Counted from the first letter of the stretch, positions 33,504-42,780 are shown. The stretch: 64,000 nucleotides of DNA from Halapricum hydrolyticum (GCF_025517535.1 NZ_JAOPKC010000002.1:124001-188000); one strand, 5' to 3'. The notes: generated by a model not told the origin, from the sequence alone. A program made the numbers and translations.

Positions 33504-35279
33504 ATGACATCGAACGATGAGACACCGAATCACGACACGGGGAATCGAAAACGACTGAGCCGACGATCGGTGTTGAAGACGGGCACAGCGCTCGGGGCTG
33601 CGTCGGTACTCCCACTTTCCGCGAGCCCGGTCGCCGCGCAGGTGACGCCGTCGGACCATCACAGCCTCAGCGAGCTCGGCTGGCAGATGCTTCCGATCGG
33701 CGATGCCAAGCCGGCGGTGATGGAGACCGCCGGCCGTCGGCAGGGTCGACCCTACTACTACATCGAAATGGCCCAGGGGAGTCATACGCACCATCCTAAT
33801 ATGGACCCCACGACGGTCTGGGGATACAAGGGCCCGAACGATTCGGAGGGTCAATTCCCCGGGAAGACCATCGAGGCGGACAAAAACCAGAAGCTCAAAG
33901 TCGAGTTCTCGAATGAACTCCCCTCTTCACATCTCTTTGACGTGGATACACGAGTTCACGGGACGAAGCCCGGGGACTACGCGGAAAGCTATCCAGACTG
34001 GGTCACACAGTTTGATGGGTACGGCGGAACGAAAGACTTCCCGGAGGTACGGGCGGTTACCCATACCCACGGACTACACGTCGAATCAGCGAGCGACGGG
34101 CTGCCCGAGCAGTGGAAGTCACCGGACGGTATCGAGGGGCCACAGTTCGAGAAGGACGTCTACGATTACCCCAACCGGCAGGCACCGGCGACGCTCTGGT
34201 ACCACGACCACGCCCTCGGCAGCACCCGGCTCAACGTCTACGCCGGCCTCGCCGGCTTCTACCTGATCCGGGGAGGAGCGGAGCGCCGGCTCGGGCTGCC
34301 GAGCGGCGATCAGGAGGTTCCCCTCCTCTTCCAGGATCGGTCCTTCGACGGGGGTGACGAATACAAGTACCCGGACGAGTTCGCCCCCGAGTTCGCCGGT
34401 GACGTTTCGGTGGTGAACGGCCTTGCCTGGCCCAGTTTCGAGGTACAGCCCCAGCAGTACCGATTCAGACTGCTCAACGGGTCGAACAACCGCTTCTTCG
34501 ACATTAGGCTGGAGAACGACGACAGTGGTGGGGTCCCGACCATATACCAGATCGGGACCGACCTCGGCTTCCTCCAGGACGTCGTGCCGATCGGACCGAA
34601 TCAGGACACCACGTCACTGCTCCTCGGACCGGCCGAGCGCGCGGACGTCATCGTCGACTTCTCGGAATTCGCCGGAGACACGTTCACCGTGAAGAGCGAC
34701 GCTGGCTTCCCGTTCGTCAGTCCCGATGCGGAGAACGATGGCGGCGGCCTCCCCGAGTTAGCCCAGTTCAGAGTGGCGGACTCGATGCCGCAGGAGCCGG
34801 TCGTGGACCCGACGACGCTCAAGCTACCGGGCCCGGAAACGTTCCGCGAAGAGGCGGTGGGGACGACCCGGCGGATGAGTTTGGAGACGACGACGCTCAA
34901 CGGGCTGGACACCCACCTCCTCGGCGAGGAGGGAGGTCGTGATGGTGGCGAACATTGGAACGATCCCGTGTTGACCAAGCCGCAGGTGGGGACGATGGAG
35001 GTCTGGGAGATCAAGAACAACACGCCGGATTCTCACCCCATCCACCTCCACCTGGTCGACTTCCAGGTGATCGGCCGCGGTCCCAACGGCACCCAACCGC
35101 CGGAGCCGACCGAGCGTGGCAACAAGGACACAGTCAAGGTCTATGACGGGGAGACTGTCCGAATCATCAGTCGGTTCGGCGAGTTCACCGGGCGGTACGT
35201 CTGGCACTGTCACATCCTCGAACACGAGGACCAGGAGATGATGCGGCCGTACGAAGTGGTCAAGGGGGACTCCTCGTAG
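33504..35279 (+). CDS. Tat-exported multicopper oxidase (laccase/CotA type)
   Basis: The 591-residue secreted enzyme has a twin-arginine signal (RLSRRSVLKTG) and an alanine-rich cleavage region ending SPVAAQ. All copper-ligand motifs are present: THTHGLH (about 184-190), WYHDHALG (about 231), HPIHLH (about 510) and WHCHILEHEDQEMM (about 567), with the Cys, His and axial Met of the type 1 site. It would oxidise phenols, bilirubin or metal ions with reduction of O2 outside the cell. The overall layout matches CotA/bilirubin oxidase-type three-domain enzymes. Upstream lies a perfect palindrome. Confidence 0.93.
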   Translation: MTSNDETPNHDTGNRKRLSRRSVLKTGTALGAASVLPLSASPVAAQVTPSDHHSLSELGWQMLPIGDAKPAVMETAGRRQGRPYYYIEMAQGSHTHHPNMDPTTVWGYKGPNDSEGQFPGKTIEADKNQKLKVEFSNELPSSHLFDVDTRVHGTKPGDYAESYPDWVTQFDGYGGTKDFPEVRAVTHTHGLHVESASDGLPEQWKSPDGIEGPQFEKDVYDYPNRQAPATLWYHDHALGSTRLNVYAGLAGFYLIRGGAERRLGLPSGDQEVPLLFQDRSFDGGDEYKYPDEFAPEFAGDVSVVNGLAWPSFEVQPQQYRFRLLNGSNNRFFDIRLENDDSGGVPTIYQIGTDLGFLQDVVPIGPNQDTTSLLLGPAERADVIVDFSEFAGDTFTVKSDAGFPFVSPDAENDGGGLPELAQFRVADSMPQEPVVDPTTLKLPGPETFREEAVGTTRRMSLETTTLNGLDTHLLGEEGGRDGGEHWNDPVLTKPQVGTMEVWEIKNNTPDSHPIHLHLVDFQVIGRGPNGTQPPEPTERGNKDTVKVYDGETVRIISRFGEFTGRYVWHCHILEHEDQEMMRPYEVVKGDSS

Positions 35280-35303
35280 AACCCGGGATTCCTCACCCGG
35301 GTT
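35280..35303. terminator. Hairpin terminator after the multicopper oxidase
   Basis: AACCCGGG (35280-35287) and CCCGGGTT (35296-35303) are perfectly complementary with an eight-base loop. The hairpin begins on the base after the stop codon. It lies between convergent genes and could serve both. Confidence 0.6.
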
Positions 35304-35406
35304 GCTGTGCAACCGAATCGACTCCGATTATTCTGCTGACTTCATCCTCTGCATCCAGCACGACCGCCGGAAAATATCACTGAATGAGGGTTTCAACAGA
35401 GCCGAG

Positions 35407-35940
35407 TCAGTCCTCTTTCACCGGCAGCAGCGGACACCGGAAGTAGTCCGGCGGTCCACCGTCCGGTGGTCCCTCACTGATTGCGATGTGACCGAGATTG
35501 TAGTGGAAGAGGATCGACTCGGGATCGTCAGCCGGACCATAGCGGGTCAGGAGTGGTGGTGGGCTACCGTGGACGTCCAAGCCTACCTCAGTCCACTCGG
35601 CCACGTGGGTCCACCAGCGCCCCCCGTTGTAGTCGGGGTTCTCCGGTGCCGCCTCGGAAACGGGTAGCGTGCCCTCGGGGAGTTCCCCGGTGACGGGGTT
35701 CGTGATCACGAAGAACTTGTCGAGTGAGTTTTCGTTTGGATTCTTGATTTCACCAGTAACTTTCGTTCCCCACTGCTCACCGTCACCCCAGATTCGGGGA
35801 CTGAAGTCAGGCTTTCCTTTCGCGGCGGTCGCGCTACCGGTCGCCGTGATACCGAGAAGCGCAGTACCCGAAACGACGGCTCCCGTGCGCAATACTCGTC
35901 GTCGCGAGATTTTCGATTGTAGCGTTGGTTCTGTTTCCAT
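35407..35940 (-). CDS. Tat-signal haloarchaeal protein of unknown function
   Basis: The protein has 177 residues. The twin-arginine signal SRRRVLRTGAVVSG is followed by a hydrophobic stretch ending ATGSATA. The mature part of about 135 residues is rich in Trp, Gly and Pro (GGRWWTHVAEWTEVGLDVHG). A single Cys (YFRCPLLPVKED) is near the end. It is convergent with the multicopper oxidase. Exported and soluble or surface-attached is all that can be said. Confidence 0.65.
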   Translation of the reverse strand: METEPTLQSKISRRRVLRTGAVVSGTALLGITATGSATAAKGKPDFSPRIWGDGEQWGTKVTGEIKNPNENSLDKFFVITNPVTGELPEGTLPVSEAAPENPDYNGGRWWTHVAEWTEVGLDVHGSPPPLLTRYGPADDPESILFHYNLGHIAISEGPPDGGPPDYFRCPLLPVKED

Positions 35941-36088
35941 GGTCTCTCCCCAGCCATGCCGGGGTGAGAATATGACGCTCGCATACCTAATTGTTAATGA
36001 GCACTATTGTGAACTGAGTCTGGGGGAGGGCTACGCCAACCGGCGACGTATTGGCGGTTCGGACGCCCCCAGCCAGCATCAGGGGCGA

Positions 36089-37978
36089 CTACGCTGCCGG
36101 GAGGACGACGGCGTCCTCGACGGTGACGCCTTCCTCGGCGGCGACGTTCTCGCCGGTGATCTGGTCGATAGCTTCGACTTTTTCGTCGAGTCCGACGACT
36201 TCGGACTCCTCGGAGAAGTTCAGCACGACGATGTACCGACCGTCCTCGCCATCGCGGGCGTAGGCGGTGACAGCGTCGTTGTCGCTCTCGTAGTCAACGG
36301 CCTCGAAGTCGGCGTCGACTTTGAGCGCGTCGATCTCTTCCCAGGTGCCGGCCAACTCGCGGTGGAACTCGCGGAGTTCTTCGTTGGTGTACTCCCAGTG
36401 GATGTGTCCACGACGCTGGCGTTCGCCGATCTCCTGGCCAGCGTAGACCATCGGAATTCCGGGAACGGTGAACGCGGCCGTCGCGGCCGCCCGGACGGCG
36501 TGCTCGCCGGCCTGCTCGATGTAGCGGCTCTCGTCGTGGTTCTCGATGTAGGTCAGGAAGCCGGCGTGGTCCGGGAAGCCGACCTTGTAGCGGTTGTCCA
36601 GCGAGTCGAAGATCTGGTCGGCGGGTTCGTTACCCTGGCCGATCTGGAGTAGGTCGAAGTACAGCCCGGCGTCGAAGTGGACGTCGAAACAGAGGTTGTG
36701 GAAGTCCGCGACGTAGGGGATCGTCTCGTCCATCAGCAGGAACTCGCTATCCGTGGACTTGGTGAGGTCGTGGATTTCCTGCCAGAAGGGACGCGGGACC
36801 GCCCACGCCATGTCACACCGGAACCCGTCGACGTATCCGGCCCACTTCTCGACGGCGTCAAGCAGGTGCCGGCGGACCTCGAGATTGTCGTAGTTGAAGT
36901 TCGCGATGTACGGCCAGTCGAAGTACGTGTCCGGCACGTTGTTTTCCTCGTCCTGCCAGTCGTACCAGTCGCGGTACTCCGGATCGCCTTCGACGGCGCG
37001 CTGGTAGAACTCGTGATCGCGCGCGGAGTGGTTGAGCACGAGGTCGAACAGGACCTTCATGTCCCGCTCGTGGGCTTCCTCGATGAGTTTCTCGAAGTCT
37101 TCCTCGCCGCCGAGATCGTCGGCGATGGAGTAGAAGTCCGTGATGTTGTAGCCGTGATCGAAGTCGTCGTTCTGCAGGACGGGCGTGAACCACAGCGTGT
37201 TCAGGCCGAGGCCCTTGATGTAATCCAGCCGGTCGGTGATCGCCTCGAGAATCGACTGGTCGTCCTCGGGCTCGACGAACCCGCGGACGTACAGTTCGTA
37301 GACGGACATCCCGTCGGTCCACTCCGGCGGCTCGTTGAGCCGGTCGACCCCGCCGTCAGGGTGGACGCTGACGGTGTCTGGGACGCTGTACTGGTGGCCG
37401 ATCGCCACGCCGTGGACCCGGACGGGCTCTTCGACGGCTTCGACCGGGACGCGGAACTCGTAGCCGTCGATCTCGTACTCGTCGAGGTCGTCGCGATCGT
37501 CGACGAAGAACTCGACGTCGAGGTCTTCCTCGGGGGCGCCCGGCGCGGTCTTGGGGTGAGCCGTGATGACGACTTCGTCGCCGACCTGCTCGCCCGTGAG
37601 CGTGACCCGGGGGCGACCGCGCTCGCCGATGTCGCGGGAGATTCCGGAACCGGCACCGCTACCGCTCGCGCCCCGCCCGGAGATACCGGACATTCCGGAG
37701 ACGCCCGAGATGCCGCTCGCTCCGCTGTAGCCGCTCCGACCTGGCTGGTGGGTGACCGACTTGTCGCTGGGGTAGACGCGCACGGTCAGTTTGTGAGTGC
37801 CGTCCGGGGCGTCCAGCTGGACAGTGTAAATGCCCGGCTCGTCCGGCGTGATGTACTCGATCGAATCGTCGCCGAGCACGACCGAACTGTCTTCAGGTGC
37901 GTCTGCGACCGACCACGTGTAGACCTCGTCGGGCACGGGATCTCGCGGGGCTAATTCTTGGGTCTCTCCGACTGCCAT
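36089..37978 (-). CDS. GH13 alpha-amylase/neopullulanase-type enzyme with Ser-Gly linker
   Basis: The protein has about 629 residues from MAVGETQELAPRD; an in-frame ATG at 38005 is possible. It has no signal peptide. An N-terminal beta domain (1-75) is joined by a Ser-Gly-rich stretch (81-114) to a second beta domain and then the GH13 barrel. Catalytic motifs are DLVLNHS, GFRCDMA (Asp nucleophile about 386), LLMDETI (Glu acid about 416) and YIENHDESR (Asp about 482). The set resembles cyclomaltodextrinase/neopullulanase enzymes acting on small glucans in the cytoplasm. It is divergent from the glucan phosphorylase gene. Confidence 0.9.
   Translation of the reverse strand: MAVGETQELAPRDPVPDEVYTWSVADAPEDSSVVLGDDSIEYITPDEPGIYTVQLDAPDGTHKLTVRVYPSDKSVTHQPGRSGYSGASGISGVSGMSGISGRGASGSGAGSGISRDIGERGRPRVTLTGEQVGDEVVITAHPKTAPGAPEEDLDVEFFVDDRDDLDEYEIDGYEFRVPVEAVEEPVRVHGVAIGHQYSVPDTVSVHPDGGVDRLNEPPEWTDGMSVYELYVRGFVEPEDDQSILEAITDRLDYIKGLGLNTLWFTPVLQNDDFDHGYNITDFYSIADDLGGEEDFEKLIEEAHERDMKVLFDLVLNHSARDHEFYQRAVEGDPEYRDWYDWQDEENNVPDTYFDWPYIANFNYDNLEVRRHLLDAVEKWAGYVDGFRCDMAWAVPRPFWQEIHDLTKSTDSEFLLMDETIPYVADFHNLCFDVHFDAGLYFDLLQIGQGNEPADQIFDSLDNRYKVGFPDHAGFLTYIENHDESRYIEQAGEHAVRAAATAAFTVPGIPMVYAGQEIGERQRRGHIHWEYTNEELREFHRELAGTWEEIDALKVDADFEAVDYESDNDAVTAYARDGEDGRYIVVLNFSEESEVVGLDEKVEAIDQITGENVAAEEGVTVEDAVVLPAA
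37637..37738 (-). repeat. Ser-Gly-X repeat linker coding segment
   Basis: Residues 81-114 of the GH13 protein read as SGxSGx units (SGYSGASGISGVSGMSGISG and onward). The DNA is an imperfect repeat of GGA/TCC-type codons. It is a flexible, uncharged linker inside an acidic protein. Confidence 0.8.
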
Positions 37979-38212
37979 GAACCGAGGTGGGCCTGGATGG
38001 TGCATGTATCTGTATCAGCGGCGGCACCTTCAATCAATCTTCCGACATCGGCCCACAACGTGGGCGATATACAACAAATACAATATAAATATGAAGCGTA
38101 TAAAATATTTAAAAGGATATTTATTCATACCGAAAAAGCAGCGATAAATCTTATTATCAATCGTTTAGTTCCCGTTTTTTTGCGTTTCAGGGCCTGATAC
38201 TGCCGTGGTATC

Positions 38213-38234
38213 GTTGTTGAAATAAAACAACAAC
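38213..38234. promoter_or_regulatory. Inverted repeat in the glucan phosphorylase promoter
   Basis: GTTGTTG and CAACAAC flank the A-rich AAATAAAA 45-66 bases before the ATG. The left part shares an 11-base word, TTGTTGAAATA, with 13345-13355 upstream of malK. The surrounding 38040-38240 is very AT-rich (about 200 bases without a gene). Confidence 0.5.
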
Positions 38235-38278
38235 AGTTTTACGCGGAGATCCGCAATTTCACGAGAGAGGTAGTGCAT

Positions 38279-39973
38279 ATGGTGTCGGAAAACCTGGACG
38301 GACGGATCGCGTATTACACGATGGAGATCGGTATCGAAAACGACGTCAAGACGTACAGCGGCGGGCTGGGCGTTCTGGCGGGCGATACGATCCGATCTTT
38401 CGCGGACATGGGCGTACCAGCAGTCTGTGTCGCTCAGCTCAACGAGCGCGGGTACTGCAAGCAGACACTCGAGGAAGACGGGACACAGATCAGCGAGGAG
38501 GACCCCTGGCCGGTCGAGGAGTACTGTGAGGAACTCGACGTCGAGGTGACGGTCCCGATCTACGGTCGGGACGTGACGGTGACGGCCTGGAAGTACGACG
38601 TCGTCTCCGAACGCAGCGGCCACACGGTTCCGATCATCTATCTCGACACGAACGTCGAGAGCAACGATCCGGAAGCCCGGGAGTACACCCAGCGGCTGTA
38701 CAGTCCCGGCTACGGCGAGGACGTCCAGTTGGCCCAGGAGATCGTCCTCGGGATCGGTGGGACCCGGATCCTCGACGAACTCGGCTACGAGGTCGACACG
38801 TACCACATGAACGAGGGCCACGCCGCCCTCCTGACGCTGGAGCTGCTGAAAGAAAACGACATGGACCCCGAGCCGGTCCGCGAGCAGACGGTCTTCACGA
38901 CCCACACGCCGGTCGAGGCCGGTCACGACCAGTTCGACTGGGGGCTCGTCAACGAGGTCCTCGGGGAGTTCGTTCCCCAGGACGTCCTCAAGAAATACAG
39001 CCGCGACCAGGATCTGCACATGACCCTGCTCGCGCTGAACCTCTCGCGATACGCCAACTCCGTGGCCAAGAAGCACCAGGAAGTCTCCCAGAACATGTTC
39101 CCCGGGTACGAGATCGACGCCATCACGAACGGCGTTCACGTGCCCTTCTGGGTCGGCGACTCCTTCAAGGAGCTATACGACGAGTACGTCGAAGGCTGGC
39201 GCGAGAACCCCTACAAACTCAAGCACGCGTCGGTCATCCCGGACGACGACCTCTGGGAGGCCCACATGGAGGAGAAACGGGACACGATCGAGTTCATCAA
39301 CGAGCGCGAGGACTCGGATCTCGATCCCGAGAAGCTCACGATCGGGTTCGCCCGGCGTGCGACCGCCTACAAGCGCGCTGACCTGATCTTCTATGATCAC
39401 GAGCGACTGCGCCACATCGCCGAGAACGTCGGCGAGTTCCAGCTCGTGTTCGCTGGTAAAGCGTTCCCCGGCGACCAGGACGGGATCGGGAACATCCAGG
39501 GGATCTTCCACGACGCCTGGCAGCTCAACGACGCTATTAACGTCGAGTACGTCGAAGGCTACGACATGGAAGTCGGCGCGAAACTCACCTCCGGCGTCGA
39601 CGTCTGGCTCAACAACCCCCGACGGCCGCTGGAGGCCTGTGGCACGTCCGGGATGAAAGCCGCGTACAACGGCATTCCCCAGCTCGGCACGCTCGACGGC
39701 TGGTGGGTCGAGGGCCATATCGAAAACGAGACTGGCTGGAAGATCGGTCCCGAACCCGAGGAGAGCGAGCCCGACGAGACCGCGGCCGAAGACGAGGACC
39801 GACAGGACGCGATGGACATGTACGACCAGCTAGAGAACACGGTCGTCCCGATGTACTACGAGGACCGCGAGAAGTGGACCGACATCATGCGCAACACGAT
39901 GTCCTTCAACGGCCCGTACTACCACACCCAGCGCATGGTCCGTGAGTACCTCGACGACGCCTACTCCCAGTAG
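38279..39973 (+). CDS. Alpha-glucan (maltodextrin) phosphorylase, short archaeal form
   Basis: The 564-residue GT35 enzyme starts MVSENLDGRIAYYTMEIGIE. It belongs to the short AgpA/MalP type rather than the ~800-residue bacterial form. The pyridoxal-phosphate lysine is in EACGTSGMKAAYNG (about residue 460), with a LDGWWVEG segment after it. The conserved substrate region VDTYHMNEGHAALL is also present. It releases glucose-1-phosphate from alpha-1,4-glucans. Together with the GH13 gene, malQ and GH15 it completes cytoplasmic glucan breakdown. Confidence 0.92.
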   Translation: MVSENLDGRIAYYTMEIGIENDVKTYSGGLGVLAGDTIRSFADMGVPAVCVAQLNERGYCKQTLEEDGTQISEEDPWPVEEYCEELDVEVTVPIYGRDVTVTAWKYDVVSERSGHTVPIIYLDTNVESNDPEAREYTQRLYSPGYGEDVQLAQEIVLGIGGTRILDELGYEVDTYHMNEGHAALLTLELLKENDMDPEPVREQTVFTTHTPVEAGHDQFDWGLVNEVLGEFVPQDVLKKYSRDQDLHMTLLALNLSRYANSVAKKHQEVSQNMFPGYEIDAITNGVHVPFWVGDSFKELYDEYVEGWRENPYKLKHASVIPDDDLWEAHMEEKRDTIEFINEREDSDLDPEKLTIGFARRATAYKRADLIFYDHERLRHIAENVGEFQLVFAGKAFPGDQDGIGNIQGIFHDAWQLNDAINVEYVEGYDMEVGAKLTSGVDVWLNNPRRPLEACGTSGMKAAYNGIPQLGTLDGWWVEGHIENETGWKIGPEPEESEPDETAAEDEDRQDAMDMYDQLENTVVPMYYEDREKWTDIMRNTMSFNGPYYHTQRMVREYLDDAYSQ

Positions 39974-40164
39974 CACCGCTCTGGACCCTCCGTTCTCGTT
40001 TTCGCGTCGTATCGCGACGAGAGACTCGCTTTCGCGTGTAGCAGAACTGCCGCTGTGTGTTGGCCGGCCGCTTTTCGGTCGCCGTTCGCCCGTACAGAAC
40101 CAACTGCAGGGTGCACAGGGGAACAACAGTCAGGACCTCCGACTTTACTGACAGCACGGAAGCA

Positions 40165-40178
40165 AAAATAAATATACT
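40165..40178 (+). promoter_or_regulatory. TATA-like promoter of the chemoreceptor-UgpB fusion
   Basis: AAAATAAATATACT lies about 25-30 bases before the 9-codon upstream ORF and 41-54 bases before the receptor ATG. A GGAGG at 40188-40192 follows. The rest of the 245-base gap holds nothing else I can support. Confidence 0.45.
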
Positions 40179-40192
40179 TATTGTACAGGAGG

Positions 40193-40222
40193 ATGCACGT
40201 GTTATTCACATCGAGTACATGA
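40193..40222 (+). CDS. Nine-codon upstream ORF overlapping the receptor start
   Basis: MHVLFTSST ends with TGA that overlaps the receptor ATG (ATGA, 40219-40222). A TATA-like element is spaced to start the mRNA near this ORF. It contains a TTA codon. The same arrangement precedes trmB. It may be chance, as the frame is very short. Confidence 0.3.
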   Translation: MHVLFTSST

Positions 40223-42780
40223 ACACGTCAGTCACCAGTCTCCTCCTCGGCGTCACCGGCGACGGACAGTCAGGAGACGAGGACGGAGACGACCCATCGA
40301 CGGCGCCGCCAGCAGAGCACGCAGAGTCGGTGGAGGGGGGGACTGAGCCGGACTGTGATCCGGAGGAACTCGCTCGTCTTCGCGAGGAGGCGGCCGAGCT
40401 TCGGGACGAGCGAGACGCGCTCCGGGAGGAGCGCAATCGGGCACGGGAGCGAGCCGACCGTCTGGAGGCGTCGATCACTGCGACGGCAGAGACGATGGAG
40501 CGGGCGATCGACGGCGATCTGACCGTCCGGGCCGAGATAGGCGCGGAAGATCCGGCGGCACAGGATCTCGAAGCCGTCTGCAACGAACTGATCGGAGAGT
40601 GGGCCGAGTCGATCCGCCGCGTTCGTGAGTTCAGCCAGCAGGTCAGCGGCGCCACGGAACAGGTCGCCTCGACGGCCGAGACCGTCCGCGAAAAGAGCCG
40701 GGCGGTCAACGAGTCGATCCGCGAGATTTCGGCCGACGCCGACCGTCAGCACGACCACATCGAGGAAGTCGCTAGCGAGGTCGAAGACCTCTCTGCGACC
40801 GTCGAAGAGGTCGCATCGTCCGCCGAAGAGGTCGCCAGCGCGGCAGAGGTCTCCGCGGATCGCGCCCAGTCCGGCGGCGAAGCTGCGACGGCGGCCCTGG
40901 ATGACCTCGAAGCGATCGAGTCGACGACCGAAACGACCCTCGAGAGCGTCGAGAGCCTGGCCGAGTCGGTCGGTGACATCGAGTCGATCGTCGAGGTGAT
41001 CGACGACATCGCCGAGCAGACGAACATCCTGGCGCTGAACGCCTCGATCGAGGCCGCCCGCGCGGGCGAGGAGGGCGCCGGCTTTGCGGTCGTCGCCGAC
41101 GAGGTCAAGAGCCTCGCCGGGGAGACCCAGTCCGCGCTCGAGGACATCGAAGGGGCGATCGACGCGGTGCGCGAGGAGGCCGACGAGGCCGCCGCCGACA
41201 TGCGGGAGACCCGCGACCGGGTCGGGGCCGGCCGGGAGACGATCGACGAGGCGCTCACTGCGCTCGAGGACATCGTCGACGACGTCGAGGAGGTCTCCGG
41301 GCGGGTCGGAGAGATCAGCAACGCGACGGAATCGCAGGCCGAATCCACCCAGCAGGTGGCCGTCATGGCCGAAGACGTCGGCGAGATCAGCGAAGAGACG
41401 GCAGAGACCGCCGACGAGGTCGCTGCGGCCGCCCGCGATCAGACCAGCGTCCTCACCGAGGTCCAGACGGCGACGAACACGCTCGCCGAACGGACTGAGA
41501 CGCTGATCGACTCTCTGGACGACTTCGAGACGGCCCGCAGCGCGGCCGACGCCGACAGCGCCACCATCGAGATGTGGCACGCGATGAGCGGCCAGAAAGG
41601 TGTCTTGCTCGAGTCGCTGGCCCGCGAATTCGAGTCACAGTACGACGGCGAGGTCTCGATCGAGCTGACCGCGAAAGGGAGCTACCGCGGAACGCTCAAT
41701 GCGACTCTGAACGCCGTCGAAAACGGCCGGCCACCGGCGATCGCCCAGATCTTCGAGATCGGAACCAAGCGGGCGATGGACAGCGGCGGGTTCGTCCCGG
41801 TCGAGGATGTGCTGCCCGCTGACTTCGGCGCGACCGATCTGCTCGATCCCGTCCGCTCGTATTATACGACCGACCGACAGCTGTACTCGCTGCCTTTCAA
41901 TTCCTCGACGCCAGTGCTCTGTTACAACCGAACGGCGTTCGAACGCGCGGGGATCGATCCCGACAGACCCCCGGAGACGTTCGACGCCGTCCGGACGGCC
42001 GCGAGTGATCTCGTCGACGCGGGCGTCGCCGATCACGGGATCTCCTTCGCCAACTACGCCTGGTACGTCGAGCAGTGGTTCGCCCAGGCCGGCCAGCCTC
42101 TCGTGGACAAGCGCAACGGTCGGGACGGCGACGCGACAGAGGCGCACTTCGACAGCGAAGCGGGACGCGTGCTCTTCGAGTGGTGGCGCGAACTCGAAAC
42201 CGACGGGCTCTATCACAACCCCGGGATCGAAGCGCGCGGAGAGGCCAAATCCGCCTTCCTCGATGGAACGGCAGCAATGCTCGTCGCGTCGAGTTCGTCA
42301 CTGGCAGGAATCGAAGAGGGCGCGCGCGAGGCCGGATTCGAGCTCGGAACGGCCCCGATTCCGGTCGCCGACGAGCGAAACGGGCTCGTCGTCGGCGGGG
42401 CCTCGCTGTGGGTCCCCGCCGCGATCCCGCGCGAGCAACAGCAGCTCGCCGGCGAGTTCCTCGCGTGGCTCGCCGAGCCCGCTCAGCAGGCTCGCTGGCA
42501 CCGCGAAACCGGCTACTTCCCCATCAACCATCGGGCGGTTGACGCGTTGCGCTCGGACGGCTGGTTCCGGGAGAACCCGCATTTCGAGACCGCCCTCGAA
42601 GAGCTGCTCGCGAGTTCCGACATCCCGGCGACCAACGGTGCCCGGATCGGCCCCTTCGATACGGTCCGGACCCTCGTCGAAGAGGCCTACCTCGACGCTC
42701 GCGATCACGGGATCGAGACGGCACTCTCCGACCTCGACGCGCAGGTCGAGCGACTGCTGGAGAACTACCGGAGTCGGTGA
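40219..42780 (+). CDS. Soluble chemoreceptor signalling domain fused to a UgpB-type glycerol-3-phosphate binding domain
   Basis: This 853-residue protein has no signal peptide or transmembrane segment. Residues 45-90 form an acidic coiled coil, followed by a HAMP-like region (about 90-140). Residues about 140-435 are a methyl-accepting chemotaxis signalling hairpin, with the tip IAEQTNILALNASIEAARAG (about 264-283) and GFAVVADEVKSLAGET. From about residue 448 the protein is a complete family 1 solute-binding domain. Its words match E. coli UgpB: MWHAMSGQKG, LPFNSSTPVLCYN, SSSSLAGI, GGASLWV and WHRETGYFPIN. The ligand-contact positions I recall for UgpB are conserved. It probably senses an internal phosphorylated metabolite and signals to CheA/CheW. 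I know of no described family with this order of domains. Confidence 0.88.
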   Translation: MNTSVTSLLLGVTGDGQSGDEDGDDPSTAPPAEHAESVEGGTEPDCDPEELARLREEAAELRDERDALREERNRARERADRLEASITATAETMERAIDGDLTVRAEIGAEDPAAQDLEAVCNELIGEWAESIRRVREFSQQVSGATEQVASTAETVREKSRAVNESIREISADADRQHDHIEEVASEVEDLSATVEEVASSAEEVASAAEVSADRAQSGGEAATAALDDLEAIESTTETTLESVESLAESVGDIESIVEVIDDIAEQTNILALNASIEAARAGEEGAGFAVVADEVKSLAGETQSALEDIEGAIDAVREEADEAAADMRETRDRVGAGRETIDEALTALEDIVDDVEEVSGRVGEISNATESQAESTQQVAVMAEDVGEISEETAETADEVAAAARDQTSVLTEVQTATNTLAERTETLIDSLDDFETARSAADADSATIEMWHAMSGQKGVLLESLAREFESQYDGEVSIELTAKGSYRGTLNATLNAVENGRPPAIAQIFEIGTKRAMDSGGFVPVEDVLPADFGATDLLDPVRSYYTTDRQLYSLPFNSSTPVLCYNRTAFERAGIDPDRPPETFDAVRTAASDLVDAGVADHGISFANYAWYVEQWFAQAGQPLVDKRNGRDGDATEAHFDSEAGRVLFEWWRELETDGLYHNPGIEARGEAKSAFLDGTAAMLVASSSSLAGIEEGAREAGFELGTAPIPVADERNGLVVGGASLWVPAAIPREQQQLAGEFLAWLAEPAQQARWHRETGYFPINHRAVDALRSDGWFRENPHFETALEELLASSDIPATNGARIGPFDTVRTLVEEAYLDARDHGIETALSDLDAQVERLLENYRSR

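Noticed and set aside
32998..33615. 205-codon minus-strand frame as a functional transposase
   Set aside because: Only the last residues resemble TnpB; the catalytic and zinc-finger motifs are absent, so I treat it as a remnant.
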